From Smittium mucronatum (taxonomy: Eukaryota > Kickxellomycota > Harpellomycetes > Harpellales > Legeriomycetaceae): a stretch of DNA of 38,547 nucleotides. The DNA lies in NCBI GenBank assembly GCA_001953115.1, contig LSSL01000294.1, forward strand, positions 1-38,547. Direction: 5' to 3'. The notes under the pieces are model-generated. The model ran no database searches, was not told the DNA's origin, and saw only the letters and a list, made by a program, of their open reading frames with translations. The number at the start of each line of letters is the position of its first letter. Position 1 is the stretch's first letter. The position numbers and the translations under genes were made by a program. Positions 1-12,691 of this stretch are shown here, piece after piece.

Positions 1-273
1 TTTAATACGTAAGTTATACTTTAATTAATGTGAAGTTAAATTTTTTTGATATTTAACTATATTTATTTTAAATAGTCCTAATAATTAAATTCATCTCCCC
101 ATATTCCGAAATTTCAATAAAAATTAATCTATGTTGAGGTGAAAGGAAGTTTGATATTTTGATTTAATTTTATACTAATTAAAAATAAAAGATCTACTGA
201 ACAGATTTACCAAAGATTTCTCTAAGGATAAAAATATTTAATCGAGCATTCACAATAATTTTAATTTTAATAA

Positions 274-519
274 TTATACTATACAAAAAATATTTTCGGT
301 ATTTATGAATTAGTTATATATTATGTCTGTTATAAATTTGGAATCGAATATTTTGATCATCCAGATCAAAATACATTAATATTGTGAAAAAATCAATTAA
401 AATATTCCAGTCAGCTGAAAGTCTCATATAAATATCGAAATAGTAAATATGAATCCGGTTTCTATTTATTATTATTATTACTTGATAGATAAAGCATGGG
501 TTTCATTTATATTAAAGTT
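274..519 (+). pseudogene. Weak coding relic, unidentified
   Basis: One plus-strand frame runs 82 codons with only two stops (TGA at 385, TAA at 490). It contains codons unusual for the surrounding DNA, reading FDHPDQNTLIL, then YRNSKYESGFY, then a run of leucines encoded by a (TTA)5 microsatellite at 466-480. No start codon fits and no family was recognised. The stop count alone could arise by chance in a window this long, so this is only a candidate fragment of a decayed gene. The better amino-acid mix compared with the flanks is the main support. Confidence 0.2.
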
Positions 520-1929
520 TAGATATGAATATATTTTATTTAATTAAAAATACTTAAAATATTAATATTTTCGTATATGAAATAGCCATAAATTTTACTA
601 TAATGTAATTTTAATAACCTCATAGAGCTATTTTTAAAAGAAAGTTAGTTATTCACTTTTTGATGACAGATAAAAATTTCTCTGTTTCCGATTAACTCTA
701 AATAATATTATTGTTAGCTTTTTCATTAGAATTATTAATTAGTTTAAATTATTTGATTTTTTTTATATGCAAAAAATCAACATACTACTCATAAAATCCT
801 TCCTTGCGTTTATTTTTTTAGAATAAGTAAATATCTCGTTATTGAAAAACAATTTTGTTTGAGTCCAAATTAAAAAAGGAGTAAAAATTAAACTTTATTT
901 AACTAAATTAAATTTCCGTTTTAAAATATTTAGTTTGACTTGGACTTCTTATGAAATAGGTACTATACCAAAAATATTAGGCAATGTAAAAAAGCGAATT
1001 AATTGCTTCAGATATATATATTTTTTAGTTGTACATCATTTTTAATTATATAGGTTTATAAAATGTTTCAGGATAGGTGATAATTATTAGTGTAATTTTG
1101 GTTTAATACACGATTTTGTTTCTAACCAACTAACCCAATTTATCGTTTAAATCAATAAAGGAACTTTAAGTGACAATATTAGAAGATGTATTATATAAGT
1201 TATAACCTTCAAAGTATGTATCATTTTTTTATTATATATTCTTTTTATTTTTTTTTGTATCTCAATAAAATCCCCAAAGTATCTCTACAATATATAAAAA
1301 ATATCCTGGTGGTTTTAAATAAATCTTTTGAATGTAGCAAATATATAAATTCAAGGTCGCAATAAACAATTTTTTGAATTTATTTTTACTAAATAAATGA
1401 TTTTAATTATTTTTAGGTGCATATTTACAGAATTTTCTTCCGAAAATTTTCCGGTTGAATTTTTCTATGTAATTTTATTATCCAAGAATTTGTCTCAAAC
1501 ATCTTAAAATAAATTCCTATATATGTATATCATAAGTATTTCCAGGTTCATTAGATGATGATAATGTAATAATTTTTTAATATGTAATAAAAAAAGATAA
1601 TAAGGTTTATAAGTCTCAGAAATTCCAAAAAAAATATTAAATAAACACCTTCTATAAGATTGGATGTATTATCTAATTGATTTTTTTTTAATATTCAAAA
1701 AATTTTAATAACTTTTCAAGTATCCGAAAATATGATTAAATTGGCTTCATGCGAATATATTGGAAGTTATGGTGAATTAGATCCTTATGGGTATTCATTT
1801 TTAAAAATAGTTCTCTGAAAGAGCCTTAAAAATTAAATATATTGATTTATCTTCTTTTTTTAGTTGCTTATTTCCGAGAAAATTTTGCTTTTTAGAGATT
1901 TTAATCTATACTATCCAAAATTAATCTAA
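520..1929. other. AT-rich stretch without recognised genes
   Basis: No frame stays open for a notable distance, and I saw no repeats or RNA-like structures. Poly-A and poly-T runs of up to about ten bases are scattered through it. Confidence 0.6.
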
Positions 1930-2170
1930 TTTGGTGTAAGGATAAGCTTTAATGGGACAATTTTAACAATAAAAGGTACACGGATATACTAGTTATAAAT
2001 ATAAAAAAAAGTGAAAAAGACATGTTGAAAAAATTAAACATTCCGAAATGGCCAAACTTCCTTATTTATACCATTTTCTATTTTCTAAAAGCATATTATG
2101 CTTATGGGGGGCTTTCTTCATTGGATGAAATATTAAATGTATGTACTGAATTTATTGGTTTATTGAATTT
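1930..2170 (+). repeat. Copy A of a diverged inverted duplication
   Basis: This segment matches the reverse complement of 28,310-28,540. Shared blocks include TGTAAGGAT near 1,934, ATAAAAGGTA near 1,970, CTTCCTTATTTATACCATTTT near 2,055 (20 bases and slightly more), ATGCTTATGG near 2,097 and TCTTCATTGGATGAAA near 2,114. Most differences are substitutions, many of them transitions, with a few small indels. Similarity fades on both sides. The copies include about 90 bases upstream of a shared reading frame, so promoter or leader DNA was duplicated with the coding part. Confidence 0.85.
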
Positions 2171-2180
2171 TTATTGGTAG
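2022..2180 (+). pseudogene. Leader-peptide-like ORF fragment, paralogue A
   Basis: An ATG-started frame of 52 codons ends at TAG 2178. It begins MLKKLNIPKWPN, then has a hydrophobic segment (FLIYTIFYFLKAYYAYG, about residues 13-29), then SSLDEILNVCTEFIGLLNF. The same frame is open in copy B on the other strand. There the residues IPK, FLIYTI, YF, YAYG, SSLDE, LN, CTE and IG are kept although the DNA has diverged, which is the pattern expected of a once-coding sequence. The layout of a short basic start, a hydrophobic core and then a polar region resembles a signal peptide. The frame stops early in both copies at different places, so both are probably truncated relics of a secreted or membrane protein gene family. 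I do not recognise the family. A very short functional protein is possible but less likely. Confidence 0.5.
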
Positions 2181-2194
2181 TTTTCCATATTTAT

Positions 2195-2214
2195 ACATGA
2201 TAATAATATCATGT
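2195..2214 (+). other. Perfect 8-bp hairpin followed by T run
   Basis: ACATGATA and TATCATGT pair across an ATAA loop, 14 bases after the stop of the 2,022-2,180 frame, and are followed by five T. It looks like a terminator or 3' end hairpin. In such AT-rich DNA an 8-bp A/T-dominated palindrome can also occur by chance. I saw no equivalent hairpin directly after copy B. Confidence 0.3.
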
Positions 2215-2838
2215 TTTTATAACTAATTTTTTCAACCCAGACACTTTCTTAATTATTTGGAATTAATTTATATGTAACCACTCCACAATTATAAAGTTCA
2301 TCTAAGCTTATATTTACATTCCATGAATATATTATCCGTTTTAAGCAATATGATGAAAAAATTTTTTTTTTCTTATTAAATTTAATATTTTTGTCTAACA
2401 ATAATTTAAAAAATATGAAAAATAGCGTTAATAAACCTCTTACCAAAAATTTTAGCAGATAAAATTGATATTTAAGATGTTATGTTAATTATTTAAAATT
2501 AGGCATTGTTTACGATGTATATAAGAGATATTTTAATTGTCTTTTATTGGCAATGAATCAAATATTTAATCCCATACAGAAATTATGGACAGTATTTATA
2601 AAGTCAATTTCATATTTGAGAAAACCCAAAAAAAGTTTATATTTTATTTTTATTCTTGCAAATTTTAAATTTAAAAACATTTTATTTATTTATTGGGCTT
2701 CATCTATCAAAAAAAATTATCATTAAAAAAACTTAATTCTATTTCAATTTTTTTACAAATCTTTAGCGAAATACTAAAAATTTAAAATGGGTAATTTTTT
2801 TTTGAAGTGATGTATATTGATTCCTTTTAGTCATCTAA
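2215..2838. other. AT-rich stretch without recognised genes
   Basis: A minus-strand stop-free run at 2,249-2,446 begins only at a TTG and is made almost wholly of K, I, F, L and N codons. I treat it as chance. Nothing else was seen. Confidence 0.5.
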
Positions 2839-3282
2839 GTAAAAAATTATTCAGTTTTGATTATTTTATTAGAAAAAAGTTCTAAAACCAATTTTTTAAC
2901 CTTATTTAAATCTACCCATCTATTAATAATAAAATTTACAATCAAAGTTGCTCCAATAAAATTAAAAATTTATTCTTTTCCGGTTAAATTAACAAGAAAA
3001 AATCAAATTGGTTTAATTAAAGTTGAAATTAAACAGTTTATTGAATCATATATATAGTTTAATTTATCAATATGTTATTTTAAAAATACAAATTTCGGTT
3101 TTTAAATTATTGGTAAATTGGTCGATGATATTAATTTTGTATGAGGAGGAGGTTTTTTTCATGTTTAAATTTTCTTCTGTAGAACTATCAGTATAGTGTA
3201 GCTGATCGATTCATCATTAGAAAATTCACTTTCGAAAGCTATAATATTTTTGGAATTAATTGTTAAAATGCTCAACTTTTTA
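2839..3282 (+). pseudogene. Decayed coding frame, unidentified
   Basis: One plus-strand frame has 72 open codons (2,839-3,054) and then continues to 3,282 with five stops in about 148 codons (3055, 3103, 3142, 3166, 3199). Around 13 would be expected. The first block ends with a charged, helix-like segment (KVEIKQFIESYI) after KLTRKNQIGL. Later blocks read IIGKLVDDINFV and LIDSSLENSLSKAI. No ATG starts the first block, which could begin only at the TTG at 2857. Superficial likeness of EIKQFIES to ribosomal protein uL23 or to a reverse transcriptase motif did not hold up. The best reading is an eroded gene of unknown function. Confidence 0.3.
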
Positions 3283-6200
3283 TAAAATTTTATATTTATT
3301 ATAAGAAAATAGAGTAGAAATAAAATAAAATATATTGGTTTTTCTATTACTTTTTAAGTGTATGATTAGGAAATTATATTTAGAAAACGAAAAAATAAGA
3401 TTCAAGCTACAAAAAATTTAGAAAAACAAAAAAAAAAATTGTCAAAATTCAACAAAAAATATAATGCGCATATATTGGAAGATTTAAGTTGGGCCATAAG
3501 ATTTAATAATGTGTCGCTACGAAAATATTGTAAATTTATGATTTTTTCTCGGCATCCTTATTCGATTATATCATGAGACTGTACTTTTTATAAATTATTT
3601 TCATTTCTCTTAATATTAAATATTTATACGTGAAAAACACGTTATAAAGGCACTTTAAAACGAATTTAATATCATCAGTCTGATAATTTACTTGTAAACT
3701 TTTTTCTGAAAGTATCCCTTTGTAATTACTGTTTGCTAATATTTCTTGTAATTTCTCAACTGAATTTCTGTTTGTAGTTTTTTAAATATAATGATATATT
3801 CTAATAAAATAATATGATTTTCAAATAATTATTCACATTAAAATAACCGCCTATATCTCAAAAAATTAGCAACAAATAATTTTAAATTTGGGTTAAAGAC
3901 TGGATTCACCTAAATATATATTTAAATATACTTTTTGTATTTTTTTCTAATCACATGAGATAAGATAATTTGTGATCCGTTTCTATATTGGAAGATTAAA
4001 TATCAATTTGTTTTTCTAGTCTTTGTCCTGGCGCTTAAGGAATATTTATATAATTAACTTGAATTTTTTTCTTAATCTAAGATTCTAGCTTTTGAATTAT
4101 TACTATTTTTTATATTTATATTTTTGAATGAGTATAAATGGAAGAACTATGGTATTTATATTATAATTTCATTGGATTATTCTCTCATTAAAATTATAAG
4201 AATTGAAAATTTAGACCGAATGAAAAAATAATTAATTTGGATAACTAATTAAATAATCAGTTTTCTTTAAATTAGCTTAGTCGAGTTAAGAAATTTTTTT
4301 TTTTTACACTTTACAATACCTCCTTATATTTTGAAAAAAATAATTATAAACTAATTTATTATTAGATAAAAATAATAACCCCTTATTGCGATTTCTCTAA
4401 TCTTAAAATTTCAAAAACTTGAAAAAATACCATCTATATATGTTACATAATAGCTCTTAGCATTAATCTAATTTTTAAGTAATATAATTCCTTCTTCCAT
4501 AACACTTTTTATACAAAAAATATCTGTTATTTTTTCTTTATCATATCTTTACATTTTATCACATAGAATGACAAATTTTGTTCAGACTGGAAATATTTTT
4601 AGATTTATTTAATTCAAATATATTAAAAAAAGTTTAATATATCTGATCTATCATTTATAATGCATAATTAGAAAATATTTAAAATAAAGAAATAATACTT
4701 CTAAATTATTTTATAATTTCAAAATAAATCGGAAATGCAATAATATTTTAATCTTTATTAAAAAGATGCTGCAATAGGATTTTTATTAAATTTGCGTATC
4801 CAGAAGAAAAAATTTCCATAAATTTTGATTAAAATTATCCTTAAATAACTTCAATAAAGACCATATTTTAAAGCTATAAATTTCATTGGAATTTATTTTG
4901 GATAATATGAAAAAAATATATAAAATTGAAAATAGTAGAGAGATGGGTTTTCGGATCCACAAAAAGATATTTTCAAGTCTTTCAGCATATTTTACTAGAG
5001 TTATTACAATAAAATTCTGTGATAAAAAAAAAAAAACTAGAGTTATTTGATTTAAATATTTCACAATTATTTTTAACTGTAAATAAGATTAAAATTTTTT
5101 TATTATTATTTAAACTTACAAAATAATGTTGTTAAACTTGCTTTTGATAGGATAATTAATAATATATAATTAATTTTATTCTTTCAAAATTTCTAGAATT
5201 TTTCGATAAAAATATTACATATATTCATTCCAGATCCATTAAAAAAAATTTAACGAAAAATCCCATCGAAGTCTTGAAAATTTTTTATTAATTTTTTTTT
5301 TTTATTTACGAATATTTTTTATTCTAGGTCATAAGATAAATAATAGGTATAAAATTGGGAATATATATAATATATTAATGAATTAATTTAGATTGTATTT
5401 ATAAAAAACCTTATACCGATTTCTATTTTATTTTTCTAAAATTGATTTTATAGAAAAAGTCATGTGAATTTAAAAGGTACTAAACTTATTGAATCAGAAT
5501 TATTGAATCTATTTTTTGAATTTTTAAACCATTTTTTTATAAACATAAGAATTTTTTTAAATAATCAGAGCTAATAGATCTTTTTGAGTGCAAAAAATAA
5601 AAAGGAGATTCAAATTCTAAATACGGTTTAGTTTTTTCCTCGTTAATCAATAAAGAAAAATCTTTCCTGGAATTTCTTAGTCATTTTTTCAAAAAAATAA
5701 GTCTTTTTTACATAATATAACAAAAAATTCAAGATATCACATAACCAAAATCTCAAAAATATTTTTGTAAAACCTAAAGTAATAAAATAAAAGCTATTTT
5801 TTGATATGTTTAAAAAAAAGATGTTTAAAAATATTATACATATAAATATGACTTATTTATTATAAAAATCACATATTTACGTAATTTTGAAAAAAATCTA
5901 ATATATAAAAATAGTAAACTGAAATTCTTTAATTATGAATATTAAGCAAATTTTTAAATTGATTTTGCAATAGAGTTTTTTTGTGTAAACTACACGTAAA
6001 AGCAAAAAATTATTATAATACCATAAAATTCTTTATTTAATTTTTTACTTTTAGCGAAATTGACAGTACTTGATTCAAATTTCTTTCAATTTATATTTTT
6101 TGTATGTAAGTAATATTTATTAAATTTATATTTAGACTATTCTCATTTAACAAAAGAAAATCCAAATTTGCGTAAGAAGAATAAGAATCAATATCTTCAT

Positions 6201-8066
6201 GAATTCGAAAAATAATTATTCTATTAATATTAAAAATTTCCCGATAATTTTTTTTTTGATCATTTCTATTTAAATTTTAATATTTAATACTAATAAATTA
6301 TTTGATTTTAATATATATATTAATTTTTTAAGAATAAGATATATATGAGTATGTTTCATGGTAAGAAGTTTTTACTTTATTCAAATATATTTTTAAATAA
6401 AAATATGGAATTTCTTATCTTTAATGGTAAATATGAATGCATCCTTAATATTTTAATAATAATTCTGACATCTCATTGAATTAATACCTTTTCACTTGAT
6501 TTTTAATAAAAAACATCTCAAAACTTAATAAGATAGTAATTTTTAATATCCTAATTTCTAATAGACGGGTTTAATATTTAAGATTATTAGAAGCTATCAA
6601 ATAGCTATAAATATCTCATTTACTTATAAAAATGCTGTAAAAACCTTCAGTTTCATCTAATACAGCCTAATATCTCTGAAAAAAATTTCAAATAACAATA
6701 TATTTGATTCGGGAGTTTTTTTCTTTTTTAAATAAACGCTTCAATATTATATTTTCTCATTCTTTTCGGAAAAATAATTTTTAATATTTTAGTTTTTCCT
6801 ATGTCTGCTTATAAAAAAATCTGAATTATAAACATGAAAAGTTTTTTTGTCGAACTAAATATAAATCTTCATAATCTTTTACTTTCTTTTTAATCCTAAT
6901 ACGTAATAATATAACACTATATTATTTCAATTTTTGAAATAAGAAAATAAAATTTTCTCCATAATTTACTGCATATAATTTTTGACTTCTTGATTTTTAA
7001 AAAAATAAATATATCGACAATATAAACATAAATAACCTTTTAAATAGTATCGAAATTTTTTTCCAATAAGTTTTGTTCTTATAAAAAATTCGATTTTGTG
7101 ATTTAAAAACAATAAATTGTAATTATAATGAAACTATGGTATTAGGCTTTAGCAAAAGTTTTGTTTTTAAGTGAAAAAAATTGTATTAACTTTGTGTCTC
7201 TTAAGTATCTTTGTCATTCTATCTATATTAGAACTGCTTTACCCATTATTACAAATACCTCTTCTAAATATATTGAAATTAAAAATTATATTAATTATGT
7301 TAAAAAAATCTATTTCGGATTCAGTTAAGAGTAAAATAAATTTCAATTAGGTATAATGAACCTTGGTTCAATAATATTGAAAATTAATTTAGAAATATAA
7401 TGCCCTTATTTTATACGATGCTTTCAAATTTAAAAATAAATAAAATTGATTATTAAATGATGTAATATAATATAAAATTAATTTAATTGGATTAAAAAAA
7501 ATTCACAACGTAATATGGAAGTATAAAAAATGTTAAATGTGAAAATAAATTAGATTTAAATTGGCATTTAGTTTAATCTGATATAATACAAATAAAAATA
7601 TCTGGATTCATACATACATTTCTAGACTTCACTATATTCATCCAAAAAATCTGTAGGACTCCTGAATCTTTTTGTATAATTAAGAAATTTTTGATAACCA
7701 TTTTGATTATAATCTTTTTATTTGTTTAACAATCATAAATAAAAACAGCAAAATTTTTTTCAGACTAACTCCCATCTTTTTTTTAGTTATTTCTTATTTT
7801 TACTCTTATTTTATCTGATTTTTAAAAAAAAAAATTAATTCACTCTTGTGGCACTAAAGATTATAGTTAATAATGGCACAAAATGCATTTAAAAATTGAA
7901 ATACACACTTTTAGATTTCAGAGATAAAGATAAAAAATATTTCAAATTCATAATAGATAAAATAAGTAACTTGCTGTATATAAACTCAGATTTTTTCATG
8001 CTTTTTAATTAAAAAAAATTTAAAGCATGATTTACTATAAAATGAATAAGTATAGAAAAATTATGA
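3283..8066. other. Long AT-rich stretch without recognised genes
   Basis: About 4.8 kb with dense stops in the frames examined and no obvious repeats. A minus-strand stop-free run at 4,786-5,064 (GTG start, 92 codons) is rich in F, I, L, K and S codons, includes a 13-T homopolymer read as Phe codons, and has no recognisable motif. I do not call it a gene. Poly-A/T tracts are frequent. Confidence 0.55.
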
Positions 8067-9461
8067 CTGAAACTGACCCCTAAGAGCGATAAAGAGATGA
8101 AAAACAATATTCTTTCATATTTAAATACAATAAAAGGTACAAAAGTGCCGTTTTCTACAGCGTAAAAAAAACTTATTGGTCCTGGATATGACTTGATAAT
8201 TTAAAATTACTATATAATATAAATTTATAGCTCTGAATCCCACAAAAGTGCTCCGGATATTATTAAAAGTATAAATAAAAGGAAAATTATCTGTAGTATT
8301 GATAAATATTTTAAACTATTTAAGGCAAAACTGGGTCTTTGATCTCTAGGGCTACTAATAGTAATGGAGAAACTTACCGAGATAGATGAAACCAAAACTA
8401 AAAGTGAAAGAACCAAGTTAGTGTAACAAAAAAGTTGAGAAAATGATAATTTTTAAAATAAATAGAAAATTATAAGATGATTGAATTTAAGTGTCTGAAT
8501 TTTTTTTAAAAACTGGCTATTTAAAGTTAAATATCGCATCTGAAAATTTTATTTGAGGCTTTTATTAGCTATAAATCGACATTTAGGTTCTACACCTAAA
8601 TTAATCAAGGGTGAATGGTATCCAGAGATTTTATTTGGGTTAACTGAGACGAAAATCCTTATCATCCATAGCTATCTTTAATTTAAAATAGATGATACAA
8701 AAAATTATTTATGGGCTTTCAAGTCAATATTGTGTGGGTTAAAAATATTTTGCCTTTGTTTATCACTTAAAAAAATGATACGAGATTCCACCCCTCATAT
8801 AGCTAAGGTTCTAATATGCCTCCCTTGAGTGATAATTGGGACCAAATTTTTTTTCCATTTATTCAAAAATAATTATGAAATGGGATTAATTTATGAGAAA
8901 AACTGCAAAATGCGCCAGTTAGTCAATATCAAGCTTTTATAAAATTCTGAAACACTATTTTTAGAAAAGCCAAAAAAATTCAGCTTCGTCTCAGTATTAA
9001 TAGGAAGTATACAAAAAAATCATTACATAAATAATTAAAATAGGTTTAAGAATTTGAATATTTTGGCCCATCAAAAAAAAACTTTGTGAATTAAAAGAAT
9101 GATTCATAACTTATTTTCCAAAAATAAAGTTAAAAATATTTTATGTTTCTTTAATATATCTAAGGGATAATATTGAGTTCTGACATTTTCCACTATACTG
9201 AATTTGATATAAAGTATAAAAAATATATATTGCTCAGTGTGAAAAAAAATCTATTACAATGTGATAAAAAAAACCTATAGTAAATAATTTTTTGTGCATA
9301 AAAATGTTTATTGTGCTAGAAAACATTTTCAAATTATCTTTCAAACGAAAAATATTGGATTTTTAAGGCAGTGGTTCTATGATGAATTTTTTCAAATATA
9401 AGACTTTCATATATTCATAAAAATAATTCATCTCTAATTGGAAGGATGTATATTGATCCTG
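8067..9461 (+). pseudogene. Large decayed gene held in one frame, unidentified
   Basis: A single plus-strand frame keeps coding character for about 1.4 kb. Block 1 (8,067-8,423) has four stops in 119 codons and reads LKLTPKSDKEMKNNILSYLN, then KKLIGPGYD, SSESHKSAPDIIKSINKRK and VMEKLTEIDETKTKSERTKL. A stop-dense stretch follows (8,424-8,543). Block 2 (8,544-9,167) has five internal stops in 208 codons (8679, 8826, 8940, 9036, 9087) where about 19 are expected. It reads NRHLGSTPKLIKGEWYPEIL, DDTKNYLWAFKSILCGLKIF, KKMIRDSTPHIAKVLICLP, NNYEMGLIYEKNCKMRQLVN and FLEKPKKFSFVSVLIGSIQK. Block 3 reaches 9,461 and includes IGFLRQWFYDEFFQI. Local G+C is higher than in the flanks. Damage is almost all point stops, with no frameshift needed. 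The open minus-strand frame over 8,012-8,452 is the antisense shadow. I cannot name the family. A helical eukaryotic protein or a transposase are both possible. Confidence 0.55.
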
Positions 9462-9592
9462 TAAACAGTATATAAAATCAAAGAAATGTAATATTAATAA
9501 AATTTTCTCACATAGATTATCTTAATTGATATAATAAGCATAAACCTACTTTCAAAAAAAAAAAAATCAATTTTCTTAATTTTTGAAAAATA

Positions 9593-9780
9593 TTTAGTTC
9601 AAATATGATATTTACATTAAAGAATTAGAAATATGATTCAAATTTACGCATTTGGAAATTATATACCTATTGATAAAATGTTTAGTTCAAATATGATATT
9701 TACATTAAAGAATTAGAAATATGATTCAAATTTACGCAGGTGGAAATTATATACTTATTTATAAAATATTTAGTTAATTA
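9593..9780 (+). repeat. 88-bp tandem duplication
   Basis: Two nearly identical 88-base units start at 9,593 and 9,681 with TTTAGTTCAAATATGATATT, and a short third start (TTTAGTTAATTA) lies at 9,769. The units differ at only a handful of positions (for example ACGCATTT versus ACGCAGGT), so the duplication is recent relative to the decay of nearby sequence. The period is not a multiple of three, and no coding is suggested. Confidence 0.95.
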
Positions 9781-12490
9781 AATAAGATTAAAAGAACAGT
9801 GAAATAAACCTATAAAAAATTTTATCGAGTTTTTGGGGGTCCAAATTGGTGGACAGTATGGCGTGTTTGATATGAATTAATAATAAACGCTTAAAAATTC
9901 ACTAATTTGCTATATGTGGTAATGGAAAATATATCATTAATCCGGAATCATGACTTATTTTTTAAATGATATGTTTTCATTGTGAATTTTTAGGGTTTTT
10001 AAGTGTTCTTGAGCCCATTAAGCCTTTTTTAAAAATGTTTTTACCTTCATTCTGAAATGATTCATCATTTTAATGAAATATGCTTTTTTTTTTTTAACTG
10101 AAGGGTAAGAAAAATTTAAGATCTAGGTAGATTCATTGTTTTATACTATAGACTTTTTAACTTTTACATTAAACTTTTCTAAATAAAATCAACTAAAATG
10201 TTAAAATAATAACTTTTAAATTATCAAGAATAATTTTTCTTACTTCTAACATTATCTATTTTAGAAATTATTGGAAGGTTAAAGAGAGAAAAGAAGAGGT
10301 TAAAGCTAAAAAAAAAAAAAATATATCATTAAAATTTTTTTTCTATTAGTAATGTTGATAAAGACATATTTTTGCTAATTAATCAAATATAAAGATTCGC
10401 AAAAAAGGATATTCAAACTATTATGATCATATATAATTTTTTTGGTAATTTTACTATTTATTTTCCTTGAAACTTAGGCCGATTTTAATACGATTTTTCA
10501 TCTTATAATCGGAGAAAATATCGAAAATGCTATTTTTTTGCCTAAAATATTGGAATTTAAATATAATTAGTCTTATTTTAATATCTCAGACCACCTTCTA
10601 AATATTTTTTTAAAAGTATGAATATTATCTTACTATATTTTTAGTAATAATTATGTATATTTTTGGCTTTAGCTATAAATTACAATCTTAAGTTATAATT
10701 TTTTATTCTGAAAGTCGCTTTAATATAAATTTACTAAAGATTTATACTGAAAATATTTATTTATATATGAGAATATAATAAATAATAATATAATAAATGT
10801 TAATTTTTTATTATTAGAAAAAATGAAAGATTCTTATATGATAATTATAATTAAAAAAATATTAATTATTTATATAATAATGAAAATATTTTTTTTATTT
10901 TTTAATATAAATTGATAAAATATATATTAATAATATTGTTTGTCTTTTGTTTTTTTTTGGTATACACGAATAATTAATTACCCTAATTTCACAAAATTAT
11001 CATTAAATTTATAAAAATAATTAAAAGTGTATAAAAATATAAATATATAAGAGATTAGTATAGTTTTATTCTATGAATTAGTTAAATTATATTTGAGATT
11101 TGTTTATAATAAGCTAGATCAATACCTATATTAGATTTTGTATGAAAAACTAATTATTTTAATAATTCAATATGAGTTATTTTTTTTTCCATAAAATTTA
11201 AAGCCTCTAAATTATAATATATGAAAAAGTATAAATCTAGATAAAAATTCAAATAAACTCATATTTCAGGACATTTAAATATTTATGTAAAATCTTGTTT
11301 TTATTTATTTATTTATTTTACTCACATATAAAATTTAATTCTTATGAAATTAATTTGACTATACTTTAACTGTTAAAATAAATTTTATTATTGATGTTAA
11401 TATGATTTTAAAAGTATATTATTCAATAATTTTAAATATAAAATGAATAAAAAGCCTACGAAAACGTATTAAAATGATAAAAGAAAATCCAAAAAGAAAA
11501 TTTACAAAAAAAATTAATACCTTATCTTATTAAAAAAAACCCCCCACCTTCAAAAAAGTAACATTTATTATTTAATATAATTCTTAAAAAAGTATAGCGT
11601 TGAAACTGATAATATTAAATTGTTGAAAAGTTTCGAAACTTTATAAAAATTTGTTATTATTTCACTCAGATTTTTTATCAGAGTGTAAAAACTTGTAAAA
11701 AATATTATCTTTGGTTATATATTTGAATTTAATCCAAAGTTATATATAATATTACATATTCATTTTATCATTAAAATGGTATCTAAACAGTGAAATAGTT
11801 TTGATGTGGTTTGTAAAGGTTAAAAAAGTCATTAATAAGAATTTATAATAAGTTTTTTTTTCTGAATTTCAAACCTAATTTTTGTGTATTATATTAATTA
11901 TACATTAATTTATATTTGAATTAAAATCGATATTTACTAATTAAAATATTATAATTCTCCAGATCTGGAAAAATTTATTATTCTAAAAAAAAAAATCGAC
12001 AAATTTTTTGATATTTATAGAATATATATATTCATTTTTAAAAGATTTTCAAAAGTAAAATAAGACGCCAAAATTAAGACAGTCAAAATAATAAAGCATT
12101 TTAACTTAATTTTTACAAATCAATATTTATCTATAAATTATTTGAAGGTTATTTTCATAATATTTCAAATTTCTATGCGTATTTTTTCAACTTTTACTAA
12201 ATCTTTAAACATATTTTTTAATTAGTTTATTATATAAAAAAGCCATTATTTATCATTTATTTAAATAATTTTATCTTATATATTTTATTTAATCTTTTTT
12301 TAAAGAGAAAAAATATCCTATTTTGCTATTTGTAAGGATGATTCTTTATAGAAAAATTTTTAGATTTTTTTTTTCTTACTGCAACTTTGATTTATTTTTT
12401 TAAAGGTATAAATTTATCGATTTCTTTTATAACCCATTTTTTTCTATATTTTTCTTAGAATTTAAAGTCATATTAGTTTACTCGCTATAA
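9781..12490. other. AT-rich stretch without recognised genes
   Basis: No sustained open frame was found. A (TTTA)n simple repeat lies at 11,298-11,320. Near 11,666 CACTC and GAGTG flank a short loop and could form a weak hairpin. Nothing else stood out. Confidence 0.5.
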
Positions 12491-12691
12491 TCATTTTTTT
12501 ATGTTTTTATTTATGAATGCCTGAATTAGTATATCTTGCCAAAGTCACTAGCAAGTTTTTTAAGTTTTTATCTTTTTTTTATGACAACATATATTTCTAT
12601 TAATATTACAAGGCTCAATCATGAGCTTTTTAGTTATCTCAATTATATTTTAAGCTGGTCTCATAATACATTCATTTTAGAGATGTTGGAG
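12491..12691 (+). pseudogene. Weak relic with hydrophobic leader
   Basis: A plus-strand frame of 66 codons has one stop (12527). The main block (12,530-12,691) reads YILPKSLASFLSFYLFFMTT, then YISINITRLNHELFSYLNYI, ending LSWSHNTFILEMLE. A basic or polar start, a hydrophobic core and then a polar region with a possible N-glycosylation site (NIT) is the layout of a signal peptide plus mature N-terminus, as in the frame at 2,022. No ATG is available at the start; a TTG at 12,536 could serve. The length is within chance for this window, so confidence is low. Confidence 0.22.

Noticed and set aside
2857..3057. Possible ribosomal protein uL23 or reverse transcriptase motif (EIKQFIES)
   Set aside because: Flanking residues do not align with either family, the catalytic aspartate expected for a polymerase is absent, and one short helix-like match is not evidence.
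4786..5064. 92-codon minus-strand ORF with GTG start
   Set aside because: The composition is what AT-rich DNA gives, a 13-T run supplies part of it, and there is no motif or supporting neighbour.
8012..8452. Minus-strand open frame encoding a hydrophobic, multi-pass-like protein (includes 8,225-8,416)
   Set aside because: It lies exactly antisense to the plus-strand relic, whose charged, balanced residues look more like real coding sequence. The minus translation is explained as its shadow, and the start is only a TTG.
8582..8600. Perfect 7-bp hairpin TTTAGGT / ACCTAAA, possible tRNA-like or regulatory stem
   Set aside because: It falls inside the 8,067-9,461 coding relic, no cloverleaf or T run accompanies it, and chance is likely.
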